Shown here piece by piece: positions 10,731 to 20,972 of a DNA stretch of 64,000 nucleotides (position 1 is its first letter; each line of letters begins with the position of its first letter). A program made the position numbers and the translations under genes. The stretch spans positions 16,692 through 80,691 of the forward strand of contig DF240214.1 in assembly GCA_000507305.1 (NCBI GenBank), written 5' to 3'. This DNA comes from Breviolum minutum Mf 1.05b.01 (Eukaryota > Sar > Dinophyceae > Suessiales > Symbiodiniaceae). Under the pieces are notes generated by a model. The model was not told the origin of the DNA. It saw only the letters and a program-made list of their open reading frames with translations, and ran no database searches.

Positions 10731-10851
10731 GTTGACTGTGACTCGGGGATCATTTACCGTCACCTACACTGTGATTGTACCCGCCGAACAAGCTCCTGAA
10801 GTGGTAGAAGACATCGAAACTATTAGTTCGGATACCCAGGGGCAGAGTTAA
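10731..10851 (+). CDS. Beta-rich domain exon, possible terminal exon
   Basis: After TTTTCCACAG the frame reads LTVTRGSFTVTYTVIVPAEQ then APEVVEDIETISSDTQGQS and a TAA. Alternating hydrophobic strands followed by an acidic helix fit an extracellular domain. The second half recalls the VEQVEEATRQ start of the exon at 9514, so this may be a tandemly repeated domain. Confidence 0.5.
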
Positions 10852-11099
10852 AGTTTCGGTGATGCGAGAAAGAAATTCTTGGCAATTTTTTTGAAATCTC
10901 ATTTTTTTTGGAAAAATGCCAGTTTGTTGAAGAAACTGCAGCCATTTTGTTGGGGTTAAACTTTGCAGGGCATTTTGTTTGACACCAAGAAACACCCGAT
11001 TTTGTTTGACACTCTCTTATGGCAAATGTTTGTTGTTTTCTTTATGCCAGGATTTTGCTTTTTGCAAACGGATGATTCTGACATGAATTTCAAAAAGGA

Positions 11100-11340
11100 C
11101 ATCACTGTTTGGCTCAAGGTCACAAGGCCGTAGGATTCAGTCAGTACAGGAAAAGACTTCATAGCTGCTACTGGACAAGATTGATCCGAGGAAAGGAGGG
11201 CATCTCGCTACCCTCGCTACTTTGTGCTGTGCATTTACAGAGCTCCAAGTAGTGCCAGCCAATTCAGTCAAGATCTTACTGGTAAGTATAAGGTCACTAC
11301 CGCTAGGATAGCAGGTTCAAAGCTGTTCGCAGGTTATCAG
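11100..11340. repeat. Left 241-bp direct terminal repeat
   Basis: Runs from CATCACTGTTTGGCTCAAGG to GTTCGCAGGTTATCAG. TG follows the first six bases, as at many LTR starts. Confidence 0.8.
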
Positions 11341-11635
11341 CCATAGTCGCTCCTGGCGCTACGAGCTAAAAGAGCCGAGACCAATCTTCAGCCGTAATGT
11401 ATTCTCATGTATTCTCATTGGGTGCCGCCTGACCGGTAGAAGCGAGCAATAGTGATGTGCAAAGCCCAGATGGATTTCATAAGTCTTCCGCGGGTACGTG
11501 CACGAATGCAACCAGTGCACCACAGTCGGAGACAGCCAAGAGATCAAGGCAGGCAATTTAAGATAGTGAAAAGGGATGCTGCTATAGTTCCAGTAGACCA
11601 ACATCAGTCATATGGAAAACTGAGAAATCACGTAG

Positions 11636-11842
11636 CTCATCAAAAGACGCAGGGATGTTGCTCCAGCGGATGTTGAACTAGAATCTCAAATAATGGCAAT
11701 GGAACCGATCCTACAAGATGAGATGAAGCAACTTGAGGATCAACAACATATGGAGATGATGGAGTACCGAATGATGGCCCAGCATGCTAGAAACGAGAGT
11801 CATGAGTCCAACCAGCAATGCAACAATGTGATAAACAGTTAG
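11636..11842 (+). pseudogene. ORF remnant inside the element
   Basis: An open frame of about 68 codons, acidic and Met/Gln/Glu-rich: LIKRRRDVAPADVELESQIM, then MEPILQDEMKQLEDQQHMEM. A coiled coil is likely. No conserved transposon domain is recognised. A short direct repeat ACAGTTAGTTGGAGAG follows. Confidence 0.35.
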
Positions 11843-12182
11843 TTGGAGAGTGATACACAGTTAGTTGGAGAGCAGGCGAAGAGAAGCCTAAAGAGAATGG
11901 ATCTGGTTTCAATCCGAAGCCATCCTATTCCAAGAGGCCAAAGTCTACCTTCAAGAAACTCAACAGCGGTTTGGTCATGTTATTCAGGAAGATTATGGCT
12001 GGCCTGGCCTTAGGATTTATCAACTAGAGGGAAAACTTTTGAGGGAAAGAGCACGCACTGAGGAACGCATGTGAGTCGATTTCACAGACCACCCATCAAT
12101 TTGTTGAGATGCAGGGCCGAGCTGTGGGTGCGAAGGGAATGTCATGCCTACTGCACAGTCGACATCACCCTTCTATTCCGCG

Positions 12183-12423
12183 CATCACTGTTTGGCTCAA
12201 GGTCACAAGGCCGTAGGATTCAGTCCGTACAGGAAAAGACTTCATAGCTGCTACTGGACAAGATTGATCTGAGGAAAGGAGGGCATCTCGCTACCCTCGC
12301 TACTTTGTGCTGTGCACTTACAAAGCTCCAAGTGGTGCCAGCCAATTCAATCAAGATCATACTGATAAGTATAAGATCACCACCCCTAGGATAGCAGGTT
12401 CAAAGCTGTTCGCAGGTTCTCAG
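12183..12423. repeat. Right 241-bp direct terminal repeat
   Basis: Same length as the left copy, from CATCACTGTTTGGCTCAAGG to GTTCGCAGGTTCTCAG, with scattered substitutions only. Confidence 0.8.
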
Positions 12424-13000
12424 ATCCCTTCACATAAAGAGCTAGCTTACAGCAGCCGGATTGAAAGTCGCACGCATTGAGATGGGAATGCCTGAAGTGA
12501 CATATGGTTTGCGCTTTATATTACTTGTAAATGTTGTATGTTTTGATTTATGTTTTAAGCCAGTTGTAATCTTACTACATGTCCATTCATATCCATATAC
12601 AGTCTTAACTTCGTTGTTTTTCTGGTCCATGCAACAATTATTTGATAGTTGTATATGAAGTAGCTACTTTGTTTTCTATTAATATATGTTTTGTTTGCCT
12701 ATTCAACCCTGTTGTCTTAGGCATGAAACAGGTTGTTGCAATTTGTCTACCTCTACTTCAACAATTCATAAGCATTGACATCAAAGCATCCTTTGATCTT
12801 GTGCCCACATTGCCACGGTGCAATGCTGCACACGGACGACCTACTCGGGAATCGCAGCGAGTGATACTTCCCTAAAAACGCAGCATGGAACGAAAACAGA
12901 AACTAACGTCACTGATATCTATACATCTAGGTCTCGTCTCTCAAAACGCACCTTTTGAGATGGGCCCCAAATAAAGAGATAAATTTGAAGCTAAAACCAA
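12424..13000. other. AT-rich spacer
   Basis: No exon, repeat family or RNA gene recognised. Short ORFs on both strands only. Confidence 0.4.
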
Positions 13001-13019
13001 CCATGGTCCAAATGCGATG

Positions 13020-13130
13020 GGACATTTTGTGGAGGTTCTGACCCGGAAAGCTTTAATGAAGTCTTGGCACCGGCATTGGTGGAGCAAGGCACGTTTCTTG
13101 GGGTTTCTTCAAGTCTGCGTGGAGGTTCGT
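13020..13130 (+). CDS. Possible exon
   Basis: One frame reads CDGTFCGGSDPESFNEVLAP then ALVEQGTFLGVSSSLRGG. Another + frame and a - frame are also open. Coding composition is suggestive, but no clear acceptor was found. Confidence 0.3.
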
Positions 13131-13852
13131 AACCATCCAAAATGATATGAATAGATTCACGCAGCAAAGGAGTTGGAACTTCACCTCCCAAAAGTCATGT
13201 TTTTTTTGCATGTGAATTGAACATCACATTGAACACAACTAGCTTTCCGGATGGATGGCAAAATTTACAACCCCAATCATGGAATAGTAGAAACCGTGAT
13301 GGAAGATTGGGGATGAAAGTGGTGATTAACTGTGTCAATACTCAATGCCAAAAGTCATCTTGGAATTGAGGGGATGACAGTAAATTTTTGGAATTGTTCC
13401 TCATTGGGTAGTTGAGATGACACTTTTTGTTTCGATATTCAATTTTTGTCATCATAGTTCATGCCATGCCTGACAGATTGCACGTGTTTTTTTGGGTTGT
13501 ATATGGTGTATACTTTATGTATATATATATATATACAGATTGGATCTATACCCCTCACCCAGCAACAGTCACGAAAAAAAAGGTTTAGGTTGGGATTCCG
13601 AAGCCAAAAACTGTAATGTCATCCTGGTTAGTGACGATTGCATCCTGGGTGGGGTGGTAGATCCAAGATATCTATACCCTGGAAGTGGAAAAACGATGAA
13701 AACAATGGGTTTTCACCAAGAAAACTATTTTTAAGTAGGGAATTTGAATCATCCAAAGTTCTGGTGGCTATTCTTTCAATCCTCAGCTTGACTTCCAGGG
13801 TACGCATTATACGGGTCTTTGGCATCTTGTTCCACCCCATTTTTTCGGTCAG

Positions 13853-13966
13853 GTGTGAACGAAAGCGTTGTGGAGGAAACCTTGCAGACTCCATCCTTTT
13901 CCAACGTCACGGTGGAGGTTCTCAGCGTCCAAGCCGGCGGTTGGGACTTCCCTCAAAAGTGGTGGT
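13853..13966 (+). CDS. Exon of a probable surface protein
   Basis: The acceptor TTTTTTCGGTCAG is strong. The frame reads GVNESVVEETLQTPSFSNVT then VEVLSVQAGGWDFPQKWW. The VVEETLQ..FSNVTVEVLSV pattern parallels VEEATRQSL..NVSIDQIQ of the exon at 9514, suggesting the same repeated domain. The donor (GTGGTGG region) is uncertain. Confidence 0.5.
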
Positions 13967-14538
13967 TTAGAAAGGGAATTTACCCAAAAATTTTCCTGAA
14001 TTCAGATTTGAGCAAAAGTCAAAACTCGGGTTGGATGTTTGATGTAGGGGAGGAAATGCTACCCATTGATGTCGGGCTTGTAAAGATTTATTGTAAGGAT
14101 CCCTACATGAACCAAACAGGATTTCATGGAATGTCACTCCCTTAAAAAAGAACAGACAGACCGTCAGACCCCTGCAAGAAGGGCCAAAACCAAAAGGGAA
14201 AGTAGATTCTCAATCACCATCTTGCAGGGCCGGGAGAGTACACCCCTGAAGTGGAACATGGAATCTGTATGTAAGATTCCTGGAAAAGGAGCCAAACGGG
14301 ACCGATCTTGGAAATCGTCATGGCAGGTCCCAGCCGGTTCAATTCTTTGGAGGTATATTTGGTTATCTCCTCTTGAAAAAAAATGGATTAAAAAGTAGGC
14401 ATGGATGCAAAAACGCAATGTAAAGGTTAACAAAAAAAATCATCATATTGATGCAAACGACGCTTTTAGGATTTGAGGGGCATACGCTGGGAAGTCCAAG
14501 TTGTCAACTGGTTTGAGGCTCCAACTCTTAACACCCAG

Positions 14539-14645
14539 CGAAAAACTGCCGCAGGTGCTGACGTCGACAACGTCCACGTCGACGTCGACCTCGACCTCCA
14601 CCTCGACCTCGGAGGGGGACATTGGGGGCACCGAAACTACCACGC
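14539..14645 (+). CDS. Ser/Thr-linker exon
   Basis: CTTAACACCCAG precedes and GTAAGC follows (14646). The frame SEKLPQVLTSTTSTSTSTST continues with TSTSEGDIGGTETTTR. A GC-rich TCGACCTCGACC tract encodes the Ser-Thr run. This is typical of an O-glycosylated linker. It could also be a simple repeat read in the wrong frame. Confidence 0.4.
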
Positions 14646-14762
14646 GTAAGCCTCCTCGGCCTTACCCGTACAACCACCGCGCGAACCGTCGCCAGAACCG
14701 CAGGGACAGGCGCCAGAACCGCAGGAACAGGGGCCAGTATCATTGATCAACGTATCCTGGCC

Positions 14763-15560
14763 GATTTGAAGGCCGAAGAAGATGTTTGGGGTTTCGCATG
14801 GTGTTTTTTTTCGTATTTGTTTGAAGGGGACAGAAGGTGATCCGCAACTTCAACTTGATCTGTTGTTTTTGTCGGATTTTTTGGACGGTGAAGCCACAAG
14901 TTTTTCCAACTTTTTGGGGCTTATGTGGGCTTGAAGCCTTCGTTTTGAGCATTTTTTTTCCCAAAGGTGTAGCTTAGCTCTTGGATTCTATGCAACAATG
15001 GGATTTTACCTTTGAGGGGTTCCACTAATTCAATTTCAGGTTCCGTGTGGAAACCTTGGTAGACAAAAAGGATGTAGATACATGTCTCAGTTTTTTGTTT
15101 TAGTCAAACATTTGTATGGACTTGGGAAGAAGTTGCAATGCTGTTCGATTTTTTTCAGTGACAGTCTGTCACTATGGCAAGTCTCACCATGTATGTCTTA
15201 GACTGCTTGCAGGCTTTCAAAAGTGGTTGCATGTTTCTTTAAAGTAGCACCTGGTAAAGCCCGGAAATTTCATGCTTTGGTGATGGAGCTTTGGCTTAAC
15301 CCACAGGAACTTCAGCATGATTATAGGCCATCTGATGTAGCATACAATTAACAACGCAACGAATAGCGTTAGATCAGTTGGCTGTGACATATTAAGTTGA
15401 CAAGGAACGTGTCGTCTCATGGCGTTTCACGTGAGCTGGTTGAAAAAAAATCCAATAACACACCAAAAAACACACGCCACACAAAAAAAACAAATAAAAA
15501 ACATCAAAAAACAAACAACATCCACAAAAACAGGACCTTTTCTTTGGGCGCAAAAAAAAG
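14763..15560. other. Spacer, no clear exon
   Basis: T-runs and an A-rich ACACCAAAAAACACACGCC tract at about 15460-15530. No repeat family from elsewhere in the window was recognised. Confidence 0.4.
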
Positions 15561-15580
15561 TCCCAACACGTCGCAAAGGT

Positions 15581-15652
15581 ATGGACGGCCCAGAGGTGCA
15601 GATCCAGCCAGGCACGACCTTCAAAAAACCTCACCCCAAATGTTGGTGGTGA
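15581..15652 (+). CDS. Possible short exon
   Basis: GMDGPEVQIQPGTTFKKPHP then KCWW and a stop, after an AAAG acceptor-like site. Short, with weak support. Confidence 0.3.
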   Translation: MDGPEVQIQPGTTFKKPHPKCWW

Positions 15653-15917
15653 TAAAGTAAGGGAAATCCCGGTACATTTGGGAAGCTATTTGACCAGATG
15701 GATTTCACAAGGTGGTGTACAAAATATCTCCTAGATTTTGTTGAAAAAAATCTCCTAGATCCCCGGCGTTTTTTTCTCAACAAAAGCTAGGGTGAAATTT
15801 TGTGGGGGGGGTTACGTTAAGGGGGGGGTTGCTTGATTAGCCATGCATGAAGAGTATGAACAAAAAATCGGGTTGATTTCCACTCATTTCTTTTACATGG
15901 AGTTTCTTTAAACCCAG

Positions 15918-16001
15918 TACTTCTGGAAAGTTCGACTTGACCATGGCACTGCTCATAAAACTGTGGCAGCTAGGTTTGTGATGCAAGGCGTCAAAATATG
16001 A
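15918..16001 (+). CDS. Candidate exon
   Basis: The acceptor is TTTAAACCCAG. The frame reads YFWKVRLDHGTAHKTVAARF then VMQGVKI and TGA. A second frame continues from an overlapping ATG at 15998, so the exons may be spliced differently. Confidence 0.4.
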   Translation, partial: YFWKVRLDHGTAHKTVAARFVMQGVKI

Positions 16002-16196
16002 CACCAAAATGGCCCAACATCTTAAAAGGAATTTGGTTCCCAGGAAATTTCTGGGTGAAGATTTTCTGGCAGCTTTTGTTCAAGGTTTTAGATTTAGCAC
16101 AAACATGTGGTGAATTTTATTCAAGATGCTTGTCATGGCCAACAGAACACTTCACTGCTATCACTCAGTTGGTAGAATTTGCTTCCAGACCCCCAC
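15998..16196 (+). CDS. Candidate exon ending near a family E-like repeat
   Basis: The frame reads LKGIWFPGNFWVKIFWQLLF then KVLDLAQTCGEFYSRCLSWP and TEHFTAITQLVEFASRPPQH. At about 16206 CTTAAACTCACCAGCGAGTT starts a family E-like end, so the frame beyond that is probably repeat. Confidence 0.45.
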
Positions 16197-16438
16197 AACA
16201 TTTTAGCCTTAAACTCACCAGCGAGTTTGCCCCCGAACGCAGTTTTGTAACCGTAAGGCAAGTTACAAATCCAAAATCCACAACAAATAGCGATGAGTTT
16301 TTCTTTCCTCAGTGAAGCCCATTTGTTGATTTTAATTTTCGGCGTATTTGGAAGGTGCAAACAAAATGAAAGACCCATTTTTTTCGAGGGATTGGTAGCC
16401 TCCCTCGTCCCCTAAAGGCCGGAAATCATCGTGCTGAG

Positions 16439-16540
16439 TTGAGAGTTGAGGTTGGTGAAAAATGCCCTGATTCCTGGTACACGGCCATTTTTCCGATGAA
16501 TCCTTCGGAATTTCATACGGTTTTTTATGGCCGAAATCCG
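16439..16540 (+). CDS. Candidate exon
   Basis: RVEVGEKCPDSWYTAIFPMN then PSEFHTVFYGRNP, ending at an AATCCG|GTAAAC donor. Unidentified. Confidence 0.45.
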
Positions 16541-16806
16541 GTAAACTCACCAGTTGGTAGTTTATCCCATTTTTTTTTAGATAAAGGTTTTATACATCCC
16601 AGCTGGTTCGCCGGATGTCTGAACCATCAACAGTAGGGATCCCGTTTTTGCGGGGCTTATAGATTAAAAAACCCTGTTGACAAAACAGCAGATCACCAAA
16701 CCCCCAACTGGTCACAACTCCGATGTTTCAAAAACACTAAAATCCCGGCGGCGTCGTTTGGTGCCCGGGAGTTTTGAGGTTCACCTATGAGATTGTCACT
16801 TGATCT

Positions 16807-17028
16807 TTGGTGGGCCAGGGACCTGAGATAATCTCCAAAAAAGACGGGTTTCGGGTCTGCAGCGTTTCAGGTTTCGTGATCTATTTTTGTAGCTTTGGAC
16901 AAAAAAACTGGGGGAAAAACATCCCATGGAAATCCATCCCCCAAGATGAGCATCACAGAATGGAGCTGAAAAGTTTGAGGGCTCCAGGTTCAACTGCAGT
17001 ATTTTGGAATGATGTCATGGAAATCTAA
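16807..17028 (+). CDS. Candidate terminal exon
   Basis: GPEIISKKDGFRVCSVSGFV then IYFCSFGQKNWGKNIPWKSI and PQDEHHRMELKSLRAPGSTA, ending in a TAA. Good protein composition; the 5' boundary is unclear and the family unknown. Confidence 0.45.
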   Translation: MVGQGPEIISKKDGFRVCSVSGFVIYFCSFGQKNWGKNIPWKSIPQDEHHRMELKSLRAPGSTAVFWNDVMEI

Positions 17029-17505
17029 GGGGCCCAGCGTCGCCAATGCCATCCAGATTCTCAAGAAATAAGGGCCAAAATGAACGTCGAACGTTTTTTT
17101 AGACGATAAGGAAAGGGATCATGGTGGTTTTTCCAAGCCCAAAAAACCAGCCTTCTTTCCTGGGCTTTTAGGTGGCATTGGGCGGGCCTGGTGCAGTCAA
17201 ACATGTGCGTGATACTGTTGAAAGTACTGTTTATGGGTGAAGCCTCAAAGCGTCCCTCTTTTTTTTAAAAACCTTTTTTGGTCTCTACTGGGATGTCCTG
17301 CTGGTACTTTGTAAATGGATTAGAAGTTGGTTATAAGTCCCCTAAATAGCTCGCAAGCCAACTTACTCACTAGATAAGGACTCCCATGGACACCCTAGGA
17401 ACATGTTTTTTCGCCCAACCTTTTTGAAATCATGACTCATGACCAAAACTGCAAAAAGACCCAGTTGAATTCGTGCCGGCTGGTCACGGTCTTGTAGGAT
17501 GATCC

Positions 17506-17553
17506 ATGGAGGAGCAAGGATTCCCTACTACCTACTTTCACCGAAGGATTCAG
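17506..17553 (+). CDS. Short exon before a family B element
   Basis: MEEQGFPTTYFHRRIQ ends at ATTCAG|GTACCT, the terminus of a family B element. An in-frame stop lies just upstream of the ATG, so this could be an initial exon. Very short. Confidence 0.3.
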
Positions 17554-17668
17554 GTACCTAAAATGGAGGGTTTCCTGAACCTTGTCAATGCTATTTTGGG
17601 GGTGTGCTTTCCCTTGCATAAGCCTTATCCGAATACAGCTTATATAGGTGAGGCTTCCTCCATTTTAG
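17554..17668 (+). repeat. Family B introner-like element
   Basis: 115 bp from GTACCTAAAATGGAGGG to CTTCCTCCATTTTAG. The inverted termini themselves supply a GT donor and a TTTTAG acceptor, preceded by ATTCAG. A 115-bp relative is at 21117-21231. Confidence 0.75.
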
Positions 17669-17688
17669 GTACACTAAATGTTTTGTGA

Positions 17689-17846
17689 TACTTGGAGGAT
17701 CATCCCAGGACTTGTAAGTAGTTAGTACCCGGTACCCCTCATTTATAAGCCATGAAAAGGCCATTTGGAAGGGAAACAACCCTAGCGGATTTATTGACCA
17801 GGGTCATTAACCACTTACAAGTCCTGGCATAATCCTCCAAGGACTA
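17689..17846. repeat. Family A introner-like element
   Basis: ATACTTGGAGGATCATCCCA ... GGCATAATCCTCCAAGGAC, with GTAAGT inside the left end. It lies 20 bases after the family B copy, so one intron probably holds both. Confidence 0.85.
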
Positions 17847-17917
17847 TTTGCTGATTGGGGCAATTCGTATATTTTTTGGTCATTTTTTCGACTTGGACTT
17901 CCTGAAATATAAGATAG

Positions 17918-18013
17918 TGGCTCGTCAACCTAACCTCACCCTTAACGTACCCCTCCCAGAAATAATAAGGCCTTATTGAGGGCATACGTTGGGCTGTAGG
18001 TTGACCAGCCATG
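17918..18013. repeat. Family D inverted-repeat element
   Basis: GGCTCGTCAACCTAACCTCA ... GTAGGTTGACCAGCCAT with ACGTACCCCTCCCAGAAATA inside. It sits in the intron just before the exon at 18045. Confidence 0.75.
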
Positions 18014-18044
18014 AGAAAACTTCACGAACACCATTTTTTTTCAG

Positions 18045-18112
18045 GCCTCTTGCGGCACAGTGCCTCATCTGGCACGCGCTTGCGGCTGGATGTTTGATTT
18101 TGTTTTGGCAAG
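18045..18112 (+). CDS. Exon, 68 nt, well bounded
   Basis: CCATTTTTTTTCAG precedes and GTGGGCC follows. The frame is ASCGTVPHLARACGWMFDFV then LAR. Unidentified. Confidence 0.5.
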
Positions 18113-18243
18113 GTGGGCCGGGGAGGGGTGGCCTTTAAAACCTTTTTATCCCCTGGATGATTTGGAGGTCACGAAAGGCCATAGGGTCATGAAAGTCACC
18201 ATCCCAAAAAAGGTCACAAAGAATTTCCAGGTGTCATTTTTTT

Positions 18244-18558
18244 TTGGGACATATTTTTGTTTTTTGCATTGTGTTGGGTGATTTTTCGTCTCACGGAGTC
18301 TTGGATTTGGCGGCTCGCTTAAGCCCTTCTAGATTCGAGACCATTCAGTTTTTTACCCGGCCAAAACTTGGGGAAATGATGGACCTGATTTGTGTGAAAA
18401 AAACGCATGTGTTTCTAAATGCTGGGAAGAATGTTTTCAAAGTAAAGAACCACGACCTCTATAGCAACTTTGGGTGGGAGCTGGTGCCAAGATTTTTGAA
18501 AAATAAAAAGCCCGCTTGCAAAGAGTGTTTGTTTCCGACGGTGTACGGACATTTTTAG
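18244..18558 (+). CDS. Terminal exon of an unidentified protein
   Basis: An open frame with natural composition: FETIQFFTRPKLGEMMDLIC, KKTHVFLNAGKNVFKVKNHD, LYSNFGWELVPRFLKNKKPA and CKECLFPTVYGHF before TAG. The true acceptor is uncertain; a family C end (GGTCACAAAGAATTTCCAGG) lies just upstream. No family recognised. Confidence 0.5.
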   Translation: MGHIFVFCIVLGDFSSHGVLDLAARLSPSRFETIQFFTRPKLGEMMDLICVKKTHVFLNAGKNVFKVKNHDLYSNFGWELVPRFLKNKKPACKECLFPTVYGHF

Positions 18559-18689
18559 TAGAGTATGATTCATTGGGCACCAAGTCTGGTCAAAATAGCT
18601 ACCAAAAGCACAAGTCCCTCACCTCAAAAGGTAGCGTTTTGGAAGAGAAATGGGACCCCGTATTTCAGGGAAATCTAGGTTGGTGAAAT

Positions 18690-18780
18690 ATTCTTCCATT
18701 TCGCCGCCAGATATATATATATAACATGTGCTAGGGTCCAAACTCCCATATTGTTTCTATATATGTATATATAAACAATC
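18690..18780. repeat. Family M TA-flanked element
   Basis: ATATATATATATAACATGTG, CTAGGGTCCAAACTCCCAT, then ATATATGTATATATA. The CTAGGGTC(C/T)AAACTCCCAT core recurs at about 22767, and a relative (CCTAAACTCCTTATATTG) at about 32182. Confidence 0.6.
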
Positions 18781-18847
18781 AAAGGAAGTTTAGTTGAGAA
18801 ACTTCCGAGTTACGGAGATTCAAAAATGCAAAGAGCCAAAAAAATTA

Positions 18848-19140
18848 CCAGCTCAGTAAAGTAACAGTTCAGTCAAGTAGCAGCTTAGTAAAGAGACAGT
18901 TCAGTCAAGTAAAAGCTCAGTCAAGTAACAGTTCAGTAAAGTAACGGTTCAGTCAAGTAACAGTTCAGTAAAATAACAGTTCAGTCACGTAACAGTCCAG
19001 TAAAGTAACAGTTCAGTAAAGTAACAATTCAGTAAAGTAACGGTTCGGTCAAGTAACAGCTCAGTAAAGCAACGGCTCAGTACAGTAACAGTTCAGTAAA
19101 GTAACAGTTCAGTAAAGTAAGAGTTCAGGAAAGTAACAGC
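18848..19140. repeat. 16-bp minisatellite, about 18 copies
   Basis: Tandem imperfect copies of GTTCAGTAAAGTAACA with AAG/CAAG variants. Confidence 0.9.
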
Positions 19141-19194
19141 TGAGAGTAAAGTCACTCAGAGTAGTGTAGCTCAGGAGAAGAGTAGCTCAGAGTA

Positions 19195-19815
19195 GGGTGG
19201 CTCAGAGTCACTTTTCGTGGCAGGCGCAATAGCACTTTTCGTGACAGGTGCAATATTTGGTGATGTTGCAGTGTCACTTGTCGTGGCAGGGGCAGCATCT
19301 GGTGAATTTTGGGTAGAGAGCCAGAGCGCGAAGTGTTGTAATATTCCATACAAAATGCGTCTCCAAAATTTCGAAAAGTAACCTCGGCGAACGAGCGGGT
19401 GCAAGATGACGAGTTCGGGTTCGGATCACGCCCGGATCAAGCTCAAATCGTCCACCATTGTAAATGACGCTTCATCCGTTTTCAGCAGGCCTTTTTCATT
19501 TTTTGGGATGTCATTTTTCGTGGCAAGCGCAATACTTGGTGACGTTGGAGGGTGAGGTCTGTTGCTGGGCGCAATGTAAATGACGTTTGATGTGTGACGA
19601 GGATCAATCCTGAGACTTCTTTGTGGCAGGCGCAAAGTTTGGTGACGTTGGAGGGCGATCATATGTCATGAGTATTAATGAGATTCATGTTTCATGGCAG
19701 GGGCAATATTTGGTGACGTCGGACGGTGAGGTCGGTTGATCCGCGCAATATCATTCAGTGTGACGTTGGACGGTGAGGTCTGTGGCTCCGCGCAATATCA
19801 TTCAGTGTGTTTGCT
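19195..19815. repeat. Cluster of GGCAGGCGCAA / GGTGACGTTGGA repeats
   Basis: TTTCGTGGCAGGCGCAATA and TTTGGTGACGTTGGAGGGTG recur several times (about 19210, 19240, 19520, 19630, 19700). CGCGCAATATCATTCAGTGT occurs twice near 19745-19810. A degenerate higher-order tandem array. Confidence 0.75.
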
Positions 19816-20059
19816 GCTGTGAGTGGCGCATGTGTTTAGATACGAAATATTTCGTGACATGATCCTACTCCCTCTGGCAAGTATCGCACGTTGTGTTGTG
19901 ACCCGTCGCGTACAGAACAGGAATGCTAAAGGGGAACTATGGCGCGTGCTGTGGTACGGAAGTGGACTGTGATGCGGCTTGCAAGTTTTTTACGCATTGG
20001 GTGCTGTGACCCGTGCTTCATTCGTAGATTGAACGGCTTTGGTCCGCGTGGTTGGAAAA

Positions 20060-20174
20060 TCATGCGGACCTCACCAGGGAGGATACGGGTAGCATATCCG
20101 TGACAGGAAATGGCACAGACACAAAGGATGTTTTGACTAAAGGGGTAAACCACAAGATATTTTGCAAAAGGTAG
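20060..20174 (+). pseudogene. Copia-like RNase H C-terminal remnant
   Basis: The frame ISVTGNGTDTKDVLTKGVNH then KIFCKR and a stop matches the conserved end of Copia polyproteins (..ADVLTKGL..). An upstream frame reads GRIRVAYP, recalling the preceding conserved strand but out of frame. No other Copia domain is visible nearby, so this is a decayed fragment at best. Confidence 0.35.
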
Positions 20175-20470
20175 CATGTGTAATTTTATGTATGTATTGA
20201 AGACATGCAAATGTTTTTATGTATTGATGATTCGATAACTCGAGGCTCGAGAAATTTTTATTAAGTCATGACTTTTGTGTAGATAAAACACGATACATGT
20301 ACTAGGTTCCTACAGAAGAGGGCTAACCATCTTACCATATCCAATGGGTTCCTCTGCGTGGTGCTTCTTCCAATGTGTTTTCAGTCCTTGTGCTTCTTCG
20401 ATGTTTGGAACAAAACATGGTTTGGAAAATGTATCTCCTTTCAAACATGATTGGTGATTAGGTCATGTTA
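20175..20470. other. Possible LTR/UTR-like AT-rich stretch
   Basis: Follows the Copia-like tail. No second copy in the window to test an LTR. Nothing else recognised. Confidence 0.25.
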
Positions 20471-20535
20471 AGTTTCAGGAGAACAGGTCATGTTTTCATG
20501 GTGATGGTTCCACATTTTCAATGTCATCGCGGCAG

Positions 20536-20704
20536 AACACAAGAAGAAATCAAACAAAAGATCAGCAGCAGGGAAACCACCACCAAAAAACACAACCAGC
20601 CACCAGCAAAACGCCACCACCAGATGCAACGGCAGAATGGTGGTGCGCACAAAAACAGCGGTTTGGGCATCGCACTGGTTGGTTGCATTGCGTGCATTCT
20701 ATAG
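20536..20704 (+). CDS. Candidate exon with basic linker
   Basis: The acceptor is CATCGCGGCAG. Two frames are open. One is EEIKQKISSRETTTKKHNQP ending in GLGIALVGCIACIL, a possible C-terminal membrane segment, and a stop. The other is Q/T-rich and longer. The frame choice is uncertain. Confidence 0.35.
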
Positions 20705-20852
20705 GCAAATTTCTGCTTTGGCTTGTAGTTTCTCTTCCTTTGAAACTTCGACCCCCCGCTTGCGAGGCTGTACTTGTAGGAATATATAATAACCCAACAG
20801 GGGCATGTTTTTTTTGTGCCCCAAAAAAACACCGCCTCCTGTGCCTGGCCAG

Positions 20853-20972
20853 GAAATGCTGTCGGTCATGCTGGACCCGAGGCCAAAGTGCCTGTAATAA
20901 ATATCTTCCAAGCCGAAGAGGGGGGGATTGACATGAGATCTGTTGAAAAAGGGCCCTTGGCTGTTTTCAAAG
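20853..20972 (+). CDS. Exon ending at a family H element
   Basis: After GCCTGGCCAG the frame is GNAVGHAGPEAKVPVINIFQ then AEEGGIDMRSVEKGPLAVFK, with an AAAG|GTCAGT donor that is also the start of a family H element. Probably the same gene as 21232-21735. Confidence 0.5.

Larger units (their letters stand above)
11100..12423. mobile_element. Small LTR-like (TRIM-type) element
   Basis: Two direct copies of a 241-bp sequence (11100-11340 and 12183-12423) flank an 842-bp interior. By eye the copies differ at about a dozen positions and have no indels. The interior lacks reverse transcriptase or integrase and holds only a short ORF remnant. This plan fits a terminal-repeat retrotransposon in miniature. 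No clear target-site duplication, primer-binding site or polypurine tract was found, so a tandem segmental duplication is the alternative. Confidence 0.55.

Noticed and set aside
11341-11400. Primer-binding site after the left terminal repeat
   Set aside because: TGGCGCTACGAGC is only vaguely like a tRNA-Met primer site; not enough to call.
18848-19140. CRISPR-like repeat array
   Set aside because: The unit is 16 bp, tandem and without spacers; the sequence is eukaryotic.
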